DNA of 64,000 bases from Pontibacter sp. G13 (GTDB lineage: Bacteria > Bacteroidota > Bacteroidia > J057), in assembly GCF_031851795.1 (NCBI RefSeq), contig NZ_CP134696.1, positions 868,001 to 932,000 on the forward strand, written 5' to 3'. The notes beneath the pieces are model-generated. The model ran no database searches, was not told the DNA's origin, and saw only the letters and a list, made by a program, of their open reading frames with translations. Each line of letters begins with the position of its first letter. The first letter of the stretch is position 1. A program made the position numbers and the translations under genes. Of this stretch, positions 43,830 through 53,500 are shown piece by piece.

Positions 43830-44372
43830 TCAAGGTTTCCAAGGGATCTCTCCTTCACCGTGATGGACGGCGACATGTCTTCCCAACACAAACAGCCAAT
43901 CGGACAAGCGGTTGAGAAATTGAATGATGAGCGGCTCCACGGTAGCACTTCGAGAAAGCGCCACGCACCTCCTTTCAGCACGACGGCAGACACATCTTGC
44001 CACATGGGATTGGGCGTTGACGGGATGTCCACCCGGCAATACGAAGGACTTCAGGTCTGGGAGTTTGGTATTCATGTCATCGATGGAAGCTTCCATTTCC
44101 TCGATGATCGTCTCGGGAATTTTGGGCAATTCGAAGCGAGAATTTTCCGGATCATTGGCCAAGTGAGAGCCAATGGTGAAAAGGTGGCTTTGCAATTGTT
44201 GGATAAAGGTGCGGTAATCGCTCAGGACTTCCGCATCCGCCAGCATGCCCATCCAGCTATTCAGCTCATCGACCGTGCCATAAGCTTCGATCCGGAGGTC
44301 ATCTTTATCCACTCGGGTTCCTCCCAGCAAGGAAGTTTTACCGCCATCCCCTTTCCGGGTATATACTTTCAT
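43830..44372 (-). CDS. PduO-type cob(I)alamin adenosyltransferase
   Basis: The 180-residue protein carries the ATP-binding N-terminus YTRKGDGGKTSLLGG, the VDELNSWMG helix and the C-terminal RCVCRRAERRCVAL, all hallmarks of PduO-type ATP:cob(I)alamin adenosyltransferase. It makes adenosylcobalamin in the cytoplasm. It fits with the cobalamin uptake operon at 19-24 kb, although the two are not adjacent and no riboswitch was seen here. It starts ten bases after the preceding gene's stop and is probably co-transcribed with it. Confidence 0.95.
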   Translation of the reverse strand: MKVYTRKGDGGKTSLLGGTRVDKDDLRIEAYGTVDELNSWMGMLADAEVLSDYRTFIQQLQSHLFTIGSHLANDPENSRFELPKIPETIIEEMEASIDDMNTKLPDLKSFVLPGGHPVNAQSHVARCVCRRAERRCVALSRSATVEPLIIQFLNRLSDWLFVLGRHVAVHHGEGEIPWKP

Positions 44373-44382
44373 AGAATGATTG

Positions 44383-44958
44383 TCAGTAACTCAAGAAGGA
44401 CACCTTCTGCGAATCGGGCATTGCCTCGGGAGAAGTGTCGATGAAATTGATCAGTACCCGTTTTCTCGAATCTCCGAGTCGAAGCCTCACTTCCATCTGG
44501 TTGATCAACTGATTGCCGCTTTCCCAATAGTAATCTCCATATTGTCCCATACCGACCCCGTATTTGAGGTTGAATTTGGATTGGACTTCTTGATAAAATT
44601 GGGAAGCTAGTAGCTCATCTTCCAGCAAGATGTTGGCGACGATGGAGGTAATCCGATCGGTGGCCTGATTGGTCCGCAAATTATCGGAATAATAATCCAC
44701 CAGCATCATTCCACCTTCTGAGAGCGGTATTTCGTAGGCTAGACCTAATTTGTCTTTATGGATGGGCTGTGGAATCTCCTGCTGTACGACCCGTTCAATC
44801 GGCCCTCCCAAATTGGTCCCTCGGAAGGTGGTTGAATCGTCGAGGAATACCTCACCATAAAGCGCGGAGTAAGATCTCTGCGGTCCTTGGCAAGCTACAT
44901 TCAGCAAACAGATACAGGCAAAGGCAATCAAGTAGGTCGATGTAGGGAAAAACTGCAT
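44383..44958 (-). CDS. Hypothetical lipoprotein
   Basis: From the Met at 44958 the 191-residue protein has a lipoprotein signal (MQFFPTSTYLIAFACICLL, then Cys in NVACQG). The rest shows no motif I recognise; the C-terminal part has a YDGDYYWESG-like segment. The gene starts the probable operon with the adenosyltransferase and MCE genes. A longer start at 45018 is possible but gives no better signal. Confidence 0.7.
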   Translation of the reverse strand: MQFFPTSTYLIAFACICLLNVACQGPQRSYSALYGEVFLDDSTTFRGTNLGGPIERVVQQEIPQPIHKDKLGLAYEIPLSEGGMMLVDYYSDNLRTNQATDRITSIVANILLEDELLASQFYQEVQSKFNLKYGVGMGQYGDYYWESGNQLINQMEVRLRLGDSRKRVLINFIDTSPEAMPDSQKVSFLSY

Positions 44959-45220
44959 TCGAGGTTGGGAGATGAATTTTCGCAGCCTAAAAATAAGAAA
45001 TGTATCGCGGAAGGCCAATGAATCCTAAAAAGGTCCATCGGATCAATGACGGCAGACAAGCACCATTCGCGCATCCATATAGCCATTGAGTCGAGAAAAC
45101 CCCGTGATTCCCTTTGAGTCTCTCCACCTTTCCCAAAGATTGTGTAAGTTGCCGCATCGCGTCCCTCCTACCCATACGGGATGTACTTTCCGGAATTGCC
45201 ACCCATTTTCGAGACCATTC

Positions 45221-46231
45221 ATGAGCCTATTTTCCAGCAAATCCTTTCAAGAAAAAACCTCCCTCGACCCGATGCTGAAGGAAAAAGGGGAAAAGATACA
45301 AGCATTAACCACTGAACTCAACAAAGTGGTAGTGGGCCAAACCAAAATGGTCCAGCGGTTGCTGATCGGGCTATTTACCAATGGTCACGTATTGTTGGAA
45401 GGGGTTCCCGGTCTCGCCAAGACCCTGACGATCAACACCCTCGCCAAAGCACTTGATCTCAACTTCAGCAGGATTCAGTTCACTCCGGATTTGCTGCCAG
45501 CAGACTTGATCGGTACGATGATCTACAATCAGGCCAGCGGCAAATTCGAGGTCAAGAAAGGACCGATTTTCTCCAATCTGATCCTTGCGGATGAGATCAA
45601 CCGTTCCCCCGCCAAGGTCCAGAGTGCGTTACTCGAAGCCATGCAGGAGCAACAAGTCAGTATCGGAGATACCACCTTCGAGCTGCCGGAGCCTTTTTTG
45701 GTATTGGCCACACAGAACCCCATCGATCAGGAAGGGACCTATCCCCTACCCGAGGCTCAGGTGGACCGTTTTATGATGAAGGTATTTGTCTCCTACCCGT
45801 CCAAGGAGGAGGAAAAGGCGATCATGCGGCGGATGGCCAGAACGAAGCAGGCCCACAAAGTCGAGCCTGTCTTCTCTGAAAAGGACATATTCGAAGTGAG
45901 GGAAATCATCGATGAGATTCAGCTTTCAGGTAAGCTCGAGGATTATATCATCGACATTATCATGGCTACCCGGAATCCCGAGGAATATGGACTCCCCAAA
46001 TTGGCCGAATACATCGAATATGGCGTATCTCCCCGGGCGAGTCTTGCGCTCAACCTTGGCGCCAAGGCACACGCATTCATGGAAGGACGTAGCTATGTAT
46101 TGCCCGAGGATGTCAAGGAGATCGCACCAGATGTACTCAATCACCGGATTATCCTGAACTACGAGGCCGAAGCCGAAGAAGTCAGCACGGTAGATTGTGT
46201 GGATCTGATCCTACGAAGCGTGGAATTCTAG
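45221..46231 (+). CDS. MoxR-family AAA ATPase
   Basis: The 336-residue protein is a MoxR ATPase: Walker A EGVPGLAKT, Walker B LILADEINRSPA, sensor 1 ATQNPIDQEGTYPLPEAQ with the arginine finger in VDRFMMK, then the C-terminal helical lid. MoxR proteins work as chaperones with a VWA-domain partner, often in the BatA/BatD system in this phylum; no such partner is in the window. The ATG at 45221 is preferred over a 5' extended frame to 45086, which lacks family similarity. Confidence 0.92.
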   Translation: MSLFSSKSFQEKTSLDPMLKEKGEKIQALTTELNKVVVGQTKMVQRLLIGLFTNGHVLLEGVPGLAKTLTINTLAKALDLNFSRIQFTPDLLPADLIGTMIYNQASGKFEVKKGPIFSNLILADEINRSPAKVQSALLEAMQEQQVSIGDTTFELPEPFLVLATQNPIDQEGTYPLPEAQVDRFMMKVFVSYPSKEEEKAIMRRMARTKQAHKVEPVFSEKDIFEVREIIDEIQLSGKLEDYIIDIIMATRNPEEYGLPKLAEYIEYGVSPRASLALNLGAKAHAFMEGRSYVLPEDVKEIAPDVLNHRIILNYEAEAEEVSTVDCVDLILRSVEF

Positions 46232-46255
46232 ATTTTGGGATTTTTTCGAGATAAG

Positions 46256-46287
46256 TTTTGCGATTTATATAAAGCCTCCTATCTTTG
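46256..46287 (+). promoter_or_regulatory. tRNA-Arg promoter
   Basis: TTTTG at 46256-46260, then 19 bases, then TATCTTTG at 46280-46287: a complete Bacteroidota sigma-A promoter with ideal spacing. The tRNA begins 19 bases after the -7 box. Confidence 0.85.
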
Positions 46288-46305
46288 CAACCGCAAAAGC
46301 GAGAT

Positions 46306-46379
46306 GCACTCGTAGCTCAACTGGATAGAGCACCTGACTACGGATCAGGAGGTTGAGGGTTCGAATCCTTCCGAGTGTA
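46306..46379 (+). tRNA. tRNA-Arg (ACG)
   Basis: The 74-base sequence folds as a standard tRNA: acceptor GCACTCG with CGAGTGT (G1-U72 wobble), D-stem GCTC/GAGC, anticodon stem CCTGA/TCAGG with loop CTACGGA (anticodon ACG, Arg, position 34 normally modified to inosine) and T-loop TTCGAAT. The discriminator is A. CCA is not encoded. A terminator follows within 15 bases. Confidence 0.97.
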
Positions 46380-46392
46380 CAGATTACTACCC

Positions 46393-46427
46393 AACCCGCA
46401 CACATTCAACCGTGTGCGGGTTTTTTT
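46393..46427 (+). terminator. Rho-independent terminator after tRNA-Arg
   Basis: AACCCGCACAC pairs with GTGTGCGGG and is followed by seven T. It lies 14 bases after the tRNA. Confidence 0.95.
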
Positions 46428-46509
46428 GCAGCTGTTTTCAAACTTGGAATTTCGGCTGAACCCCAACTGATCCTTCCCCATTAGTGTTTCCCGGTGATCG
46501 GTCCTGGGA

Positions 46510-47223
46510 CTAATCTTCCAAAAGCATGTCTCCCTCGTGGGCAAAAAGCTCCTTGAGTTTCATAAGCGCCACAGAACACAGGTTTCTTGTCACTTGTAGA
46601 CTCGAATGCCCGAAGTATTGCTGGACCTCTTCGTAGGAAAGCTCCTTCAGATATCGAAGTTCGATGACTTCTCTCTGGCGTTTCGGCAGTTGTTCTATTT
46701 TTCGTAGGAGAATCGACCTACGCTCATCTTCTACCATTCGTTCGGCTGGCAAAGGTTCCGTGTCTGCGGTTTCAAGCCAAGTCGGCTCCTCGTCCTGAGG
46801 CTGGGCAAAAAGGGCCTGATTTCGAGCCATTTGACGCGCATGCTTTTTCATGATATTCCGTAAGATTACCGAGTAATAAGCCAACAATTGCCGAGGTTCG
46901 AATGCTTCATCGGCCAATTTCCGGAAAAGGGCAAATCGTGCTTGCTGGATCAAATCTTCAGAAATGGAAGGGGATACACGAAATTGCCGAACGATCTGGT
47001 TTTCAGTTGTTCTTACCGCCTGATCAAACAATTCCATGGCCTGATGGTGAATTTTGCCGTAATCGCACCTCAGCAACATCAACAACCAATTGCTGGTCTG
47101 AAATTCCTGAGGATTGGACTTAATGGTTTCCAGCACCTCCGAAGGTTGGCAACCCATTTGGTCGGCTAGAAACGACAGATTGATTCGAAAAGGGGTATCC
47201 ATGCGCTGCGAGTTGGCATCCAT
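46510..47223 (-). CDS. Sigma-70 family RNA polymerase sigma factor (ECF-like)
   Basis: The 237-residue protein has a region 2-like helix set (ISEDLIQQARFALFRKLADEAF, then YYSVILRNIMKKHARQ) and a clear region 4 (LPKRQREVIELRYLKELSYEEVQQYFG, HSSLQVTRNLCSVALMKLKELF). It lacks regions 1.1 and 3, as ECF factors do. It is longer at the N-terminus than most ECF factors. No anti-sigma gene is adjacent. It would direct RNA polymerase to a set of stress or envelope genes; the signal is unknown. Confidence 0.82.
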   Translation of the reverse strand: MDANSQRMDTPFRINLSFLADQMGCQPSEVLETIKSNPQEFQTSNWLLMLLRCDYGKIHHQAMELFDQAVRTTENQIVRQFRVSPSISEDLIQQARFALFRKLADEAFEPRQLLAYYSVILRNIMKKHARQMARNQALFAQPQDEEPTWLETADTEPLPAERMVEDERRSILLRKIEQLPKRQREVIELRYLKELSYEEVQQYFGHSSLQVTRNLCSVALMKLKELFAHEGDMLLED

Positions 47224-47465
47224 TCTAAGATCATCAGGTGAAGTCGGGAATTGCCTTTCAATCCCGAATTACAGCTGATTGAATAGAATGAACAGATTTG
47301 ATGTACAGAAGCATTCACACACAACCTATTGTTCAGAATAGGCCGAATGCTTACACTACAAATCTAGGAGGCATGAATACGGTGGAAAACCCCTAAAAGA
47401 AACGGATTCGTAGGGGACATACCCCCAAAAGCAGGGGGTAAAGCATGAATGGGGGGAAGGAGCTC

Positions 47466-48020
47466 CTATGATTGGGCCACCAATTGCGCCATTTCATGAA
47501 GCTTGAGCATGGTCTTCCAATTTCGGGTGGTTGCTCGTTGCTTGAGCTTACGCTCGAAAAAATTGTTGTTGAATGGCGTCTTGCCGTATCCATTGGGCAC
47601 ATACAGATACAACCAATGCTCCTTGGCGGCAAAACTTGTCGGATCATCTTCAGGTGCGGAAATGGCTTCAAGCAAAGATGGGTCAGGAGATTGATCCAAC
47701 CACACTACATATAATGAGCCTTTTTGGTCGGGCGTATCATAGTCTGATGGCAGACTATTTAGGGCATTCTCCCAAGTTTGAAGGGGAATGATCCAAATCG
47801 GCACCTGAAATTTAAACACTTCCAAGATGCGCGCCTCAATCTTTCTGCCCAATTCGGACATGTCATCAATGGTGGTTCGAAACACAGCATTCCCGCTTTG
47901 GATGTAGGTCTTGACATCCACCAAACCCAGCTCGGAAAGCAGTTTCCGGAGTTCGGCCATGGGAAGTTTTTTCTGACCGGAGACATTGATTCCCCGAAGG
48001 AGGCAGATATAGGTGTTCAT
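47466..48020 (-). CDS. DUF1697-family protein
   Basis: The 184-residue protein begins MNTYICLLRGINVSGQ, the N-terminal hallmark of the DUF1697 family, followed by LPMAELRKLLSELGLVDVKTYIQSGNAVF. C-terminal positions are conserved as well (FFERKLKQRATTRNWKTM). The family's role is unknown. The Met at 48020 is chosen because it starts this conserved block. It stands alone; no operon partner. Confidence 0.85.
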   Translation of the reverse strand: MNTYICLLRGINVSGQKKLPMAELRKLLSELGLVDVKTYIQSGNAVFRTTIDDMSELGRKIEARILEVFKFQVPIWIIPLQTWENALNSLPSDYDTPDQKGSLYVVWLDQSPDPSLLEAISAPEDDPTSFAAKEHWLYLYVPNGYGKTPFNNNFFERKLKQRATTRNWKTMLKLHEMAQLVAQS

Positions 48021-48105
48021 CGTTTTGGAATTGCCGCAATTTGAGTAAAAACCCAAGCAGTAGCCAATACTTTTCCACGATCCGGTACTGATTTATCCAC
48101 CTACG

Positions 48106-48132
48106 AAAAAACCCTCCCGCAAACGGAAGGGT
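48106..48132 (-). terminator. Rho-independent terminator after the small membrane protein gene
   Basis: Read on the minus strand, AACCCT and AGGGTT enclose CCG-TTTG-CGG and are followed by a T run. Confidence 0.85.
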
Positions 48133-48168
48133 TCCAAAGCTATGATCGGTTCTGTTCTGCTTGAATCT

Positions 48169-48372
48169 TTAGCGACGGACAAAGCTGAAAAATAGTCCTC
48201 CTGCCATCATTGAGGAGGCGATCAGTCCTTGTCGGAAAGGCTTGATTGTTTCATGACTCGCTCCAGAAAACTCTTGAATCACCCAAGAAATCAATAAGGA
48301 CACTGCCAAGATCCCCATCAAGGATGATGAGGTGATCGCGAATCTCTTTACTGACTGCTTTACTTTTTCCAT
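48169..48372 (-). CDS. Small membrane protein
   Basis: From the Met at 48372 the gene encodes 67 residues (MEKVKQSVKRFAITSSSL) with two transmembrane segments (residues ~13-33 and ~50-64). A terminator lies 37 bases after its stop. The longer open frame to 48519 starts in an unlikely context. Function unknown, but the hydrophobic pattern and terminator support a real gene. Confidence 0.6.
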   Translation of the reverse strand: MEKVKQSVKRFAITSSSLMGILAVSLLISWVIQEFSGASHETIKPFRQGLIASSMMAGGLFFSFVRR

Positions 48373-48609
48373 GCAAAAATCGCTTTTGATGCTAAGGTGA
48401 AATAGGAGCAAGATCCGAAAACCATGCATTCCACTTTTCACATTGTCCATTCGTAGAAATATGAGCGAGTTGGGAAGGTATACGGCACTCCCAATGCTTG
48501 GATTTGACCATTGCCGCATTTCTGCAAAGTTTCATTTTACGCTGAAAGAATCGTGTACTTTCCCTGTTTCTCGTCTACACTTTTCAACGTATCTCTCCCG
48601 GTCATGCAT

Positions 48610-48651
48610 AAAAAATCAGGAGGCCACTCCGAACAAGAATGGCCTCCTGAT
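48610..48651 (-). terminator. Rho-independent terminator after the T9SS gene
   Basis: Read on the minus strand, ATCAGGAGGCCA pairs with TGGCCTCCTGAT and is followed by six T. It lies just downstream of the stop of the gene at 48670. Confidence 0.92.
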
Positions 48652-48669
48652 GATTATGGAAAGCTTCGA

Positions 48670-50202
48670 TTATTCAATCACCACCTTGCCCACATAGCTT
48701 TCTTTCCCCTTCAACTCGAAGAGGTACAAGCCCGGAGCAAGTCCCTCGCGATTCAGCGTGAATCGGTCGGTGCGTTGAGCGGGAATCACCTTCACCTCGC
48801 GGCCTTGGAGATCACGCAAGATCAGGGAAACTTCCTCCATCTCGGTATTCTCGAAAGTGATCTGGGTCGCATCTTGGAATGGGTTTGGAGCCACCTGCAC
48901 ATTCCCAAAAGTCCTCGGATCAACAGATATAGAAGTCATCTCTAGGATCTCGAGATTCATGAAAAAGTCCGCTCCAGAAAACAGGGGCATGGCATTGTCT
49001 CTAATCTTGAAAGGTACCATGATCGTTTCTTCTGTCATGCTTGTATCTGGGGTCCAGTCGATCTGTACAGTCAGAGGATTCGAGCCTGAAACCGTCACCA
49101 TCGCTCCCGGGAGCATTTGGGTCAAATCTGTAACCAGCTCCAAAGAATCGCCTGCATCCGCATCCGTAAAGACCATGTCCCATACATTCGATACACCTGC
49201 CTCTAGCTCGAAATTCAGCTCGGTCGTCTCTATCACTGTGGATGAAGAAAACTGACTATAGATCGGCTGAACATTTTCAAAATCATCAAAGACCTTTACA
49301 TGAAGATCCCGATTGTAACGACCTTGAAGGACTCCGTTCCTGTACTCTTCTGCCTGGACACGAATTACCCCATGTACGGCTTGAGGATTGATTTTGGGAG
49401 AAATAGTAAGCCACCCTGTCTGAGGATTCAGCTGAACATCAAAACCCGACCCTAAAGGCTCAACAACTGAATATCCGGGAAGGTATGCGACGTTCTGAAT
49501 AACACCGTTTTCCTTTTCGCTCACTGGAATCATCGTGTATACCAGGCTATCTCCATCAGGATCAGTCATAGACATATCGTATTGATATACTCCAGAGTAG
49601 TGGTGAAGCACTGAACCCACCCCATTTTGGACGGGCCATCCATTGGCTGATGGATTGTCAACATTGTGAATCTCGCTAGAATTATAAACTGGAGAAGTAC
49701 TGTTGACAATGAATGTTGTTACGCCCATATGCAAACAGCAAGTCTCATACTCAATTTCGAAGTAACAGCTACCCGAAGATTGAGGACAATAGGTAAAATC
49801 CCATTCAAACACCACTTCAGCATAACCTGGAAAAACTCCCCCATCACAAGCAGAGTTCAAACCGGGAGCCAGTTGGGTAATGTCTGTTACACTAATTTGG
49901 GTGGGATTGGTCAGCGTATCAATCAACGTACAGCCTTGGGAAGATTTGAGGGTCAGGGTCCTCATCTTCTCGACATCGACAGTTCCGCCCAAAGTAGCAA
50001 ACGCCCCTGTGCAATCGAAATATGCGCGTTGGGTTAATTTCCAATCACAACCACTTACATGGTCTACAGAGACATCTACCCCTTGCACATGAGTGGCACG
50101 AGACAGAACAAAGGAAAACAGGATGGTCGAAAGCAACAGTCCGCTGCGGAGTGTCGCCATCATGGAAGAACCTAGATTCAGGTTCAACAGGTTGGTCTTC
50201 AT
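48670..50202 (-). CDS. Secreted adhesin-like protein with T9SS sorting domain (paralogue A)
   Basis: The 510-residue protein (from Met at 50202; 50226 is an alternative) has a signal peptide, then an N-terminal domain with RAYFDCTG, CYFEIEYETCC and YQYDMSMTDPDGDSLVY, a group common in Bacteroidota surface proteins (THxxGGD / YxDC type), and a T9SS type A C-terminal domain (VAPNPFQDATQI, LRDLQGREVKV, YVGKVVIE). It is a shorter paralogue of the next gene, sharing both the N-terminal domain and an almost identical C-terminal end. The middle of the larger paralogue is missing here. The ligand is unknown. Confidence 0.82.
   Translation of the reverse strand: MKTNLLNLNLGSSMMATLRSGLLLSTILFSFVLSRATHVQGVDVSVDHVSGCDWKLTQRAYFDCTGAFATLGGTVDVEKMRTLTLKSSQGCTLIDTLTNPTQISVTDITQLAPGLNSACDGGVFPGYAEVVFEWDFTYCPQSSGSCYFEIEYETCCLHMGVTTFIVNSTSPVYNSSEIHNVDNPSANGWPVQNGVGSVLHHYSGVYQYDMSMTDPDGDSLVYTMIPVSEKENGVIQNVAYLPGYSVVEPLGSGFDVQLNPQTGWLTISPKINPQAVHGVIRVQAEEYRNGVLQGRYNRDLHVKVFDDFENVQPIYSQFSSSTVIETTELNFELEAGVSNVWDMVFTDADAGDSLELVTDLTQMLPGAMVTVSGSNPLTVQIDWTPDTSMTEETIMVPFKIRDNAMPLFSGADFFMNLEILEMTSISVDPRTFGNVQVAPNPFQDATQITFENTEMEEVSLILRDLQGREVKVIPAQRTDRFTLNREGLAPGLYLFELKGKESYVGKVVIE
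48672..48892 (-). repeat. T9SS C-terminal coding repeat, copy A
   Basis: About 221 bases of the 3' coding region of the short T9SS gene match 50510-50730 with only two differing bases, while the rest of the two genes is strongly diverged. Identity begins near the stop and ends sharply at GGTTTGGAGC. Confidence 0.9.
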
Positions 50203-50508
50203 GAAAAACTTTAAAAAATGAATCAATGAATAATGGGCCTAGGATTACAAAGGCGATGCTAAATGGTATCTGTTGTGGTGAATTCGAATTGGCAATTAGA
50301 GGGAATAATTTCCTCAAAATTCCAAAATAATATCTATAAGCGAATAGATCTGACCTTCGAAATGAACTACAAATTACAGTCCATTCAGCAATATTTTCAA
50401 TTCAGAATATTATTTTCTCACATAACATCAACAATACCCGCTCCAATAATCAAATCCCCCATCCAGCCAAGAGCCGAATGGGGGATTTCACATGGATATT
50501 CAAAGAGC
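50203..50508. other. Intergenic region between two T9SS genes
   Basis: About 305 bases hold the upstream region of the short T9SS gene and the terminator of the long one (50452-50488). The middle is AT-rich. No gene is supported. Confidence 0.5.
50452..50488 (-). terminator. Hairpin terminator after the long T9SS gene
   Basis: AAATCCCCCAT pairs perfectly with ATGGGGGATTT around a 15-base loop, 20 bases after the long gene's stop. The stem is symmetrical, so it could also act on the other strand. Confidence 0.85.
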
Positions 50509-53500
50509 CTATTCAATCACCACCTTGCCCACATAGCTTTCTTTCCCCTTCAACTCGAAGAGGTACAAGCCCGGAGCAAGTCCCTCGCGATTCAGCGTGA
50601 ATCGGTCGGTGCGTTGAGCGGGGATCACCTTCACCTCGCGGCCTTGGAGATCACGCAAGATCAGGGAGACTTCCTCCATCTCGGTATTCTCGAAAGTGAT
50701 CTGGGTCGCATCTTGGAATGGGTTTGGAGCGACTTCCACTTGGCCGAAGATCGTCGGATCGATGCTCACCGCATCCACCGGAATCGTGTAGGTCACAGTA
50801 TCCATGCCACACTCGTTCTCGACAATCAGCGTGACATCGTAAACTCCCGGCCCGGCAAAGGTATACTCTAAGGACTCTGAAGAAGCCCCGCTGAGCGTAT
50901 CTACAGACCAACTGATGGAAGTAGCATTCATGCTCACATCCAGCAACGATACAGTCAAGCCTTGTACATTGTATTGGAAATCCGCCTCAGGCAATGGGAT
51001 CACCTCAACGTACTGGCTATCCAGTGCAGTTACACCCAAGGCATCGGTCACCTGTACCCAATACCATCCCGATACGGTCGGTTCAGTCATGCTCGCAGCG
51101 GGATCAGCGGTAGATGCACCCGTGCTCCAATCGAATTGGTACGGAGGCAAACCATCGGAAATCACCGCGGCATCCAACATTCCATCCCCACACAGGGTGT
51201 CTGGCGCAGAAAGGGACACTTGCGGATAGGCGAAGATCGTATTCACCGTCTCATTGGTGAAGATCGGATCGTTGTAGTCGAAGTAAATCGCGGCTCGGTT
51301 GGTGATACTCGTGCCAATCGGCGCGGTGCCATCGTGGCTCACACGGTAAGACAAGTACCCGATACTTCCGGCGGGGTTACTCGCGGAATCAGGCAACCAG
51401 ATGTTGTCAAAGGTCCAGACCAGCACATTGTCATCCTCTATGGCGAGACTAAAGTTGTGGCTGGCGCCGATCACCAAAATGGAGCTGGCTGGAAGCGATG
51501 GATCGAGGGTATCGCGAACCACCACCTTGATCGCCGGGAAGTTACCTGTATTCTGGAAGCGGACGGTATAGGTCAGGTCTTGCTGATCCGCCTCGATCAA
51601 TCCAAGTGGTCCGATTCCCGCCGGAGAGACCTGCTTGTCGTTTGGATCGTAGGACGCCACAATCTCGGTCTTCAGGGTATCGATGTTGTTGGTGGTATCC
51701 GAATCTCCCGCAAATGGGGTGATGATGGAAGAGAAACAAGCAGTATCTCCTACCACGGCAGACGTATCACCTGTTACCATGATATGGATTTGTCCGCCCT
51801 GAAATGGTATCAGGGAACCCAATGCCCAAGTTCCGGTACGGGTGGCAGGATCATAGGTCGTCATCGGTGGATTGGCAAAATTGATCGTCACACTCGGATC
51901 ATGCGTCCATGAAACGGTAGTCGTGGATGGACTTACGCCTCCTCCGATGTTCATGTAGGACAAATACGCGGGGGTAGTGGCTCCCGGTGCGACAACCGGG
52001 CCCATCTCATGGACAAACAGGTTGAAATCCGATCCAATGGATACGGGGAAATGCAGGTTATTCTCCACCTGTCCTGTAGTACTGAAGAAAACGCCTTGCG
52101 TAATGATGCTTGCACAAGCCGAATCAGCAGTCAACGCCAGAGCACTCATGGACACAGCCGAGGTCAAGTATACCCCCGTCCCAACTTGCATCTCATAGAC
52201 CCCATTGGCATCGGTAAACGCCTGATCCCCCGTATTCAACGTCACCAAGACGTAGGGAATAGGAATATCCGTAGAATCATATTGGCAGTTTCCATTCATG
52301 TCGAAATACACGACACCGGAGATGATGTTGACGCAAGAATCGTCCTCAGCGAGGGTGAACAGCTGCACCGCCATACATCCCATGGAATCCGTGATTGTCA
52401 ACCAGTAATCCCCAGCAGCTACCCCAGTCAGCGAGCTGGTGGTATCTCCTGTGCTCCAAAGCAGGGTGTATGGACCCGTTCCGCCGGTTACGCTCACATG
52501 TATCTCTCCATCGGCCTGCCCACAACTTGGAGTCACGATGGAGTCAGCTACAGCAGAAAGCTCATTTGCCGAGATGAAAAAGGTATCCGCTCCAAATGGC
52601 ACACCGGAACCGTCATAGTAGCTCACATAGTAATATCCCACCCCCAAATCAGAAATCGATGAGGTAGTATCGCCTGTGCTCCACAGGTATTGGATACCCA
52701 AAATATTGGAGGACAGGGAGATGCTGCCATTGGTGGAATCGCACTCGGTATCGACCACCGTTGCATCCAGACAATTAGCAGCCACATGGATCGTCATCAG
52801 GTAGTCTCCACCTGTAAAGTAGGAAGAGGCACCATCTACAATCTCGATGGGCACATTGAGGGTTTGTCCGGCATATTGTGCAGATGGGGTCCAAGAGATC
52901 TGCACATTGAGTGGATTGGTTCCAGAAGTGGTGACCACAGCTCCCGGCAGATAGTTCTGGATATTGGTGTAAAGAGATAGCGTATCTGTACTATCAGAAT
53001 CCGTAAATACCATGTCCCATGATCCTGTCAGGCCCGCACACATGGAGTATTCCCAGTCGGCAATCTCTGTCACTTGAGTAAATGTCACCGTATCCAACAA
53101 GGTCTGGACATTGGATTGATCATCGACTACCAGCACAAATACATCACGCTCATAGATCCCTAGGATCACGCCATTTCGGTATTCGGTGGTTTTGACTTTG
53201 AGCATCGTCTGCTCATAGGTCGGCATACTGTCAGGAGAGATCGTCAGGAATCCATTCAGCCCAAGGGAGATACTATAGTGGGGACCCATAGGGCTCAATG
53301 GCGAATATCCTGCTGAATAGCCCATCGGAACACCAGCCTGCTGCGTCATGGTAGCCAACTCATACACAAGGCTATCCCCATCCGGATCAGTCATGGACAG
53401 ATCATAGATGTAGGTACCATTCATGCCATGTGTGATGATGTCATTGCCGTTGGGAAAAGGAGGCGTATTTGACGAATCGATAAAAGCATCCCAAGGAATC

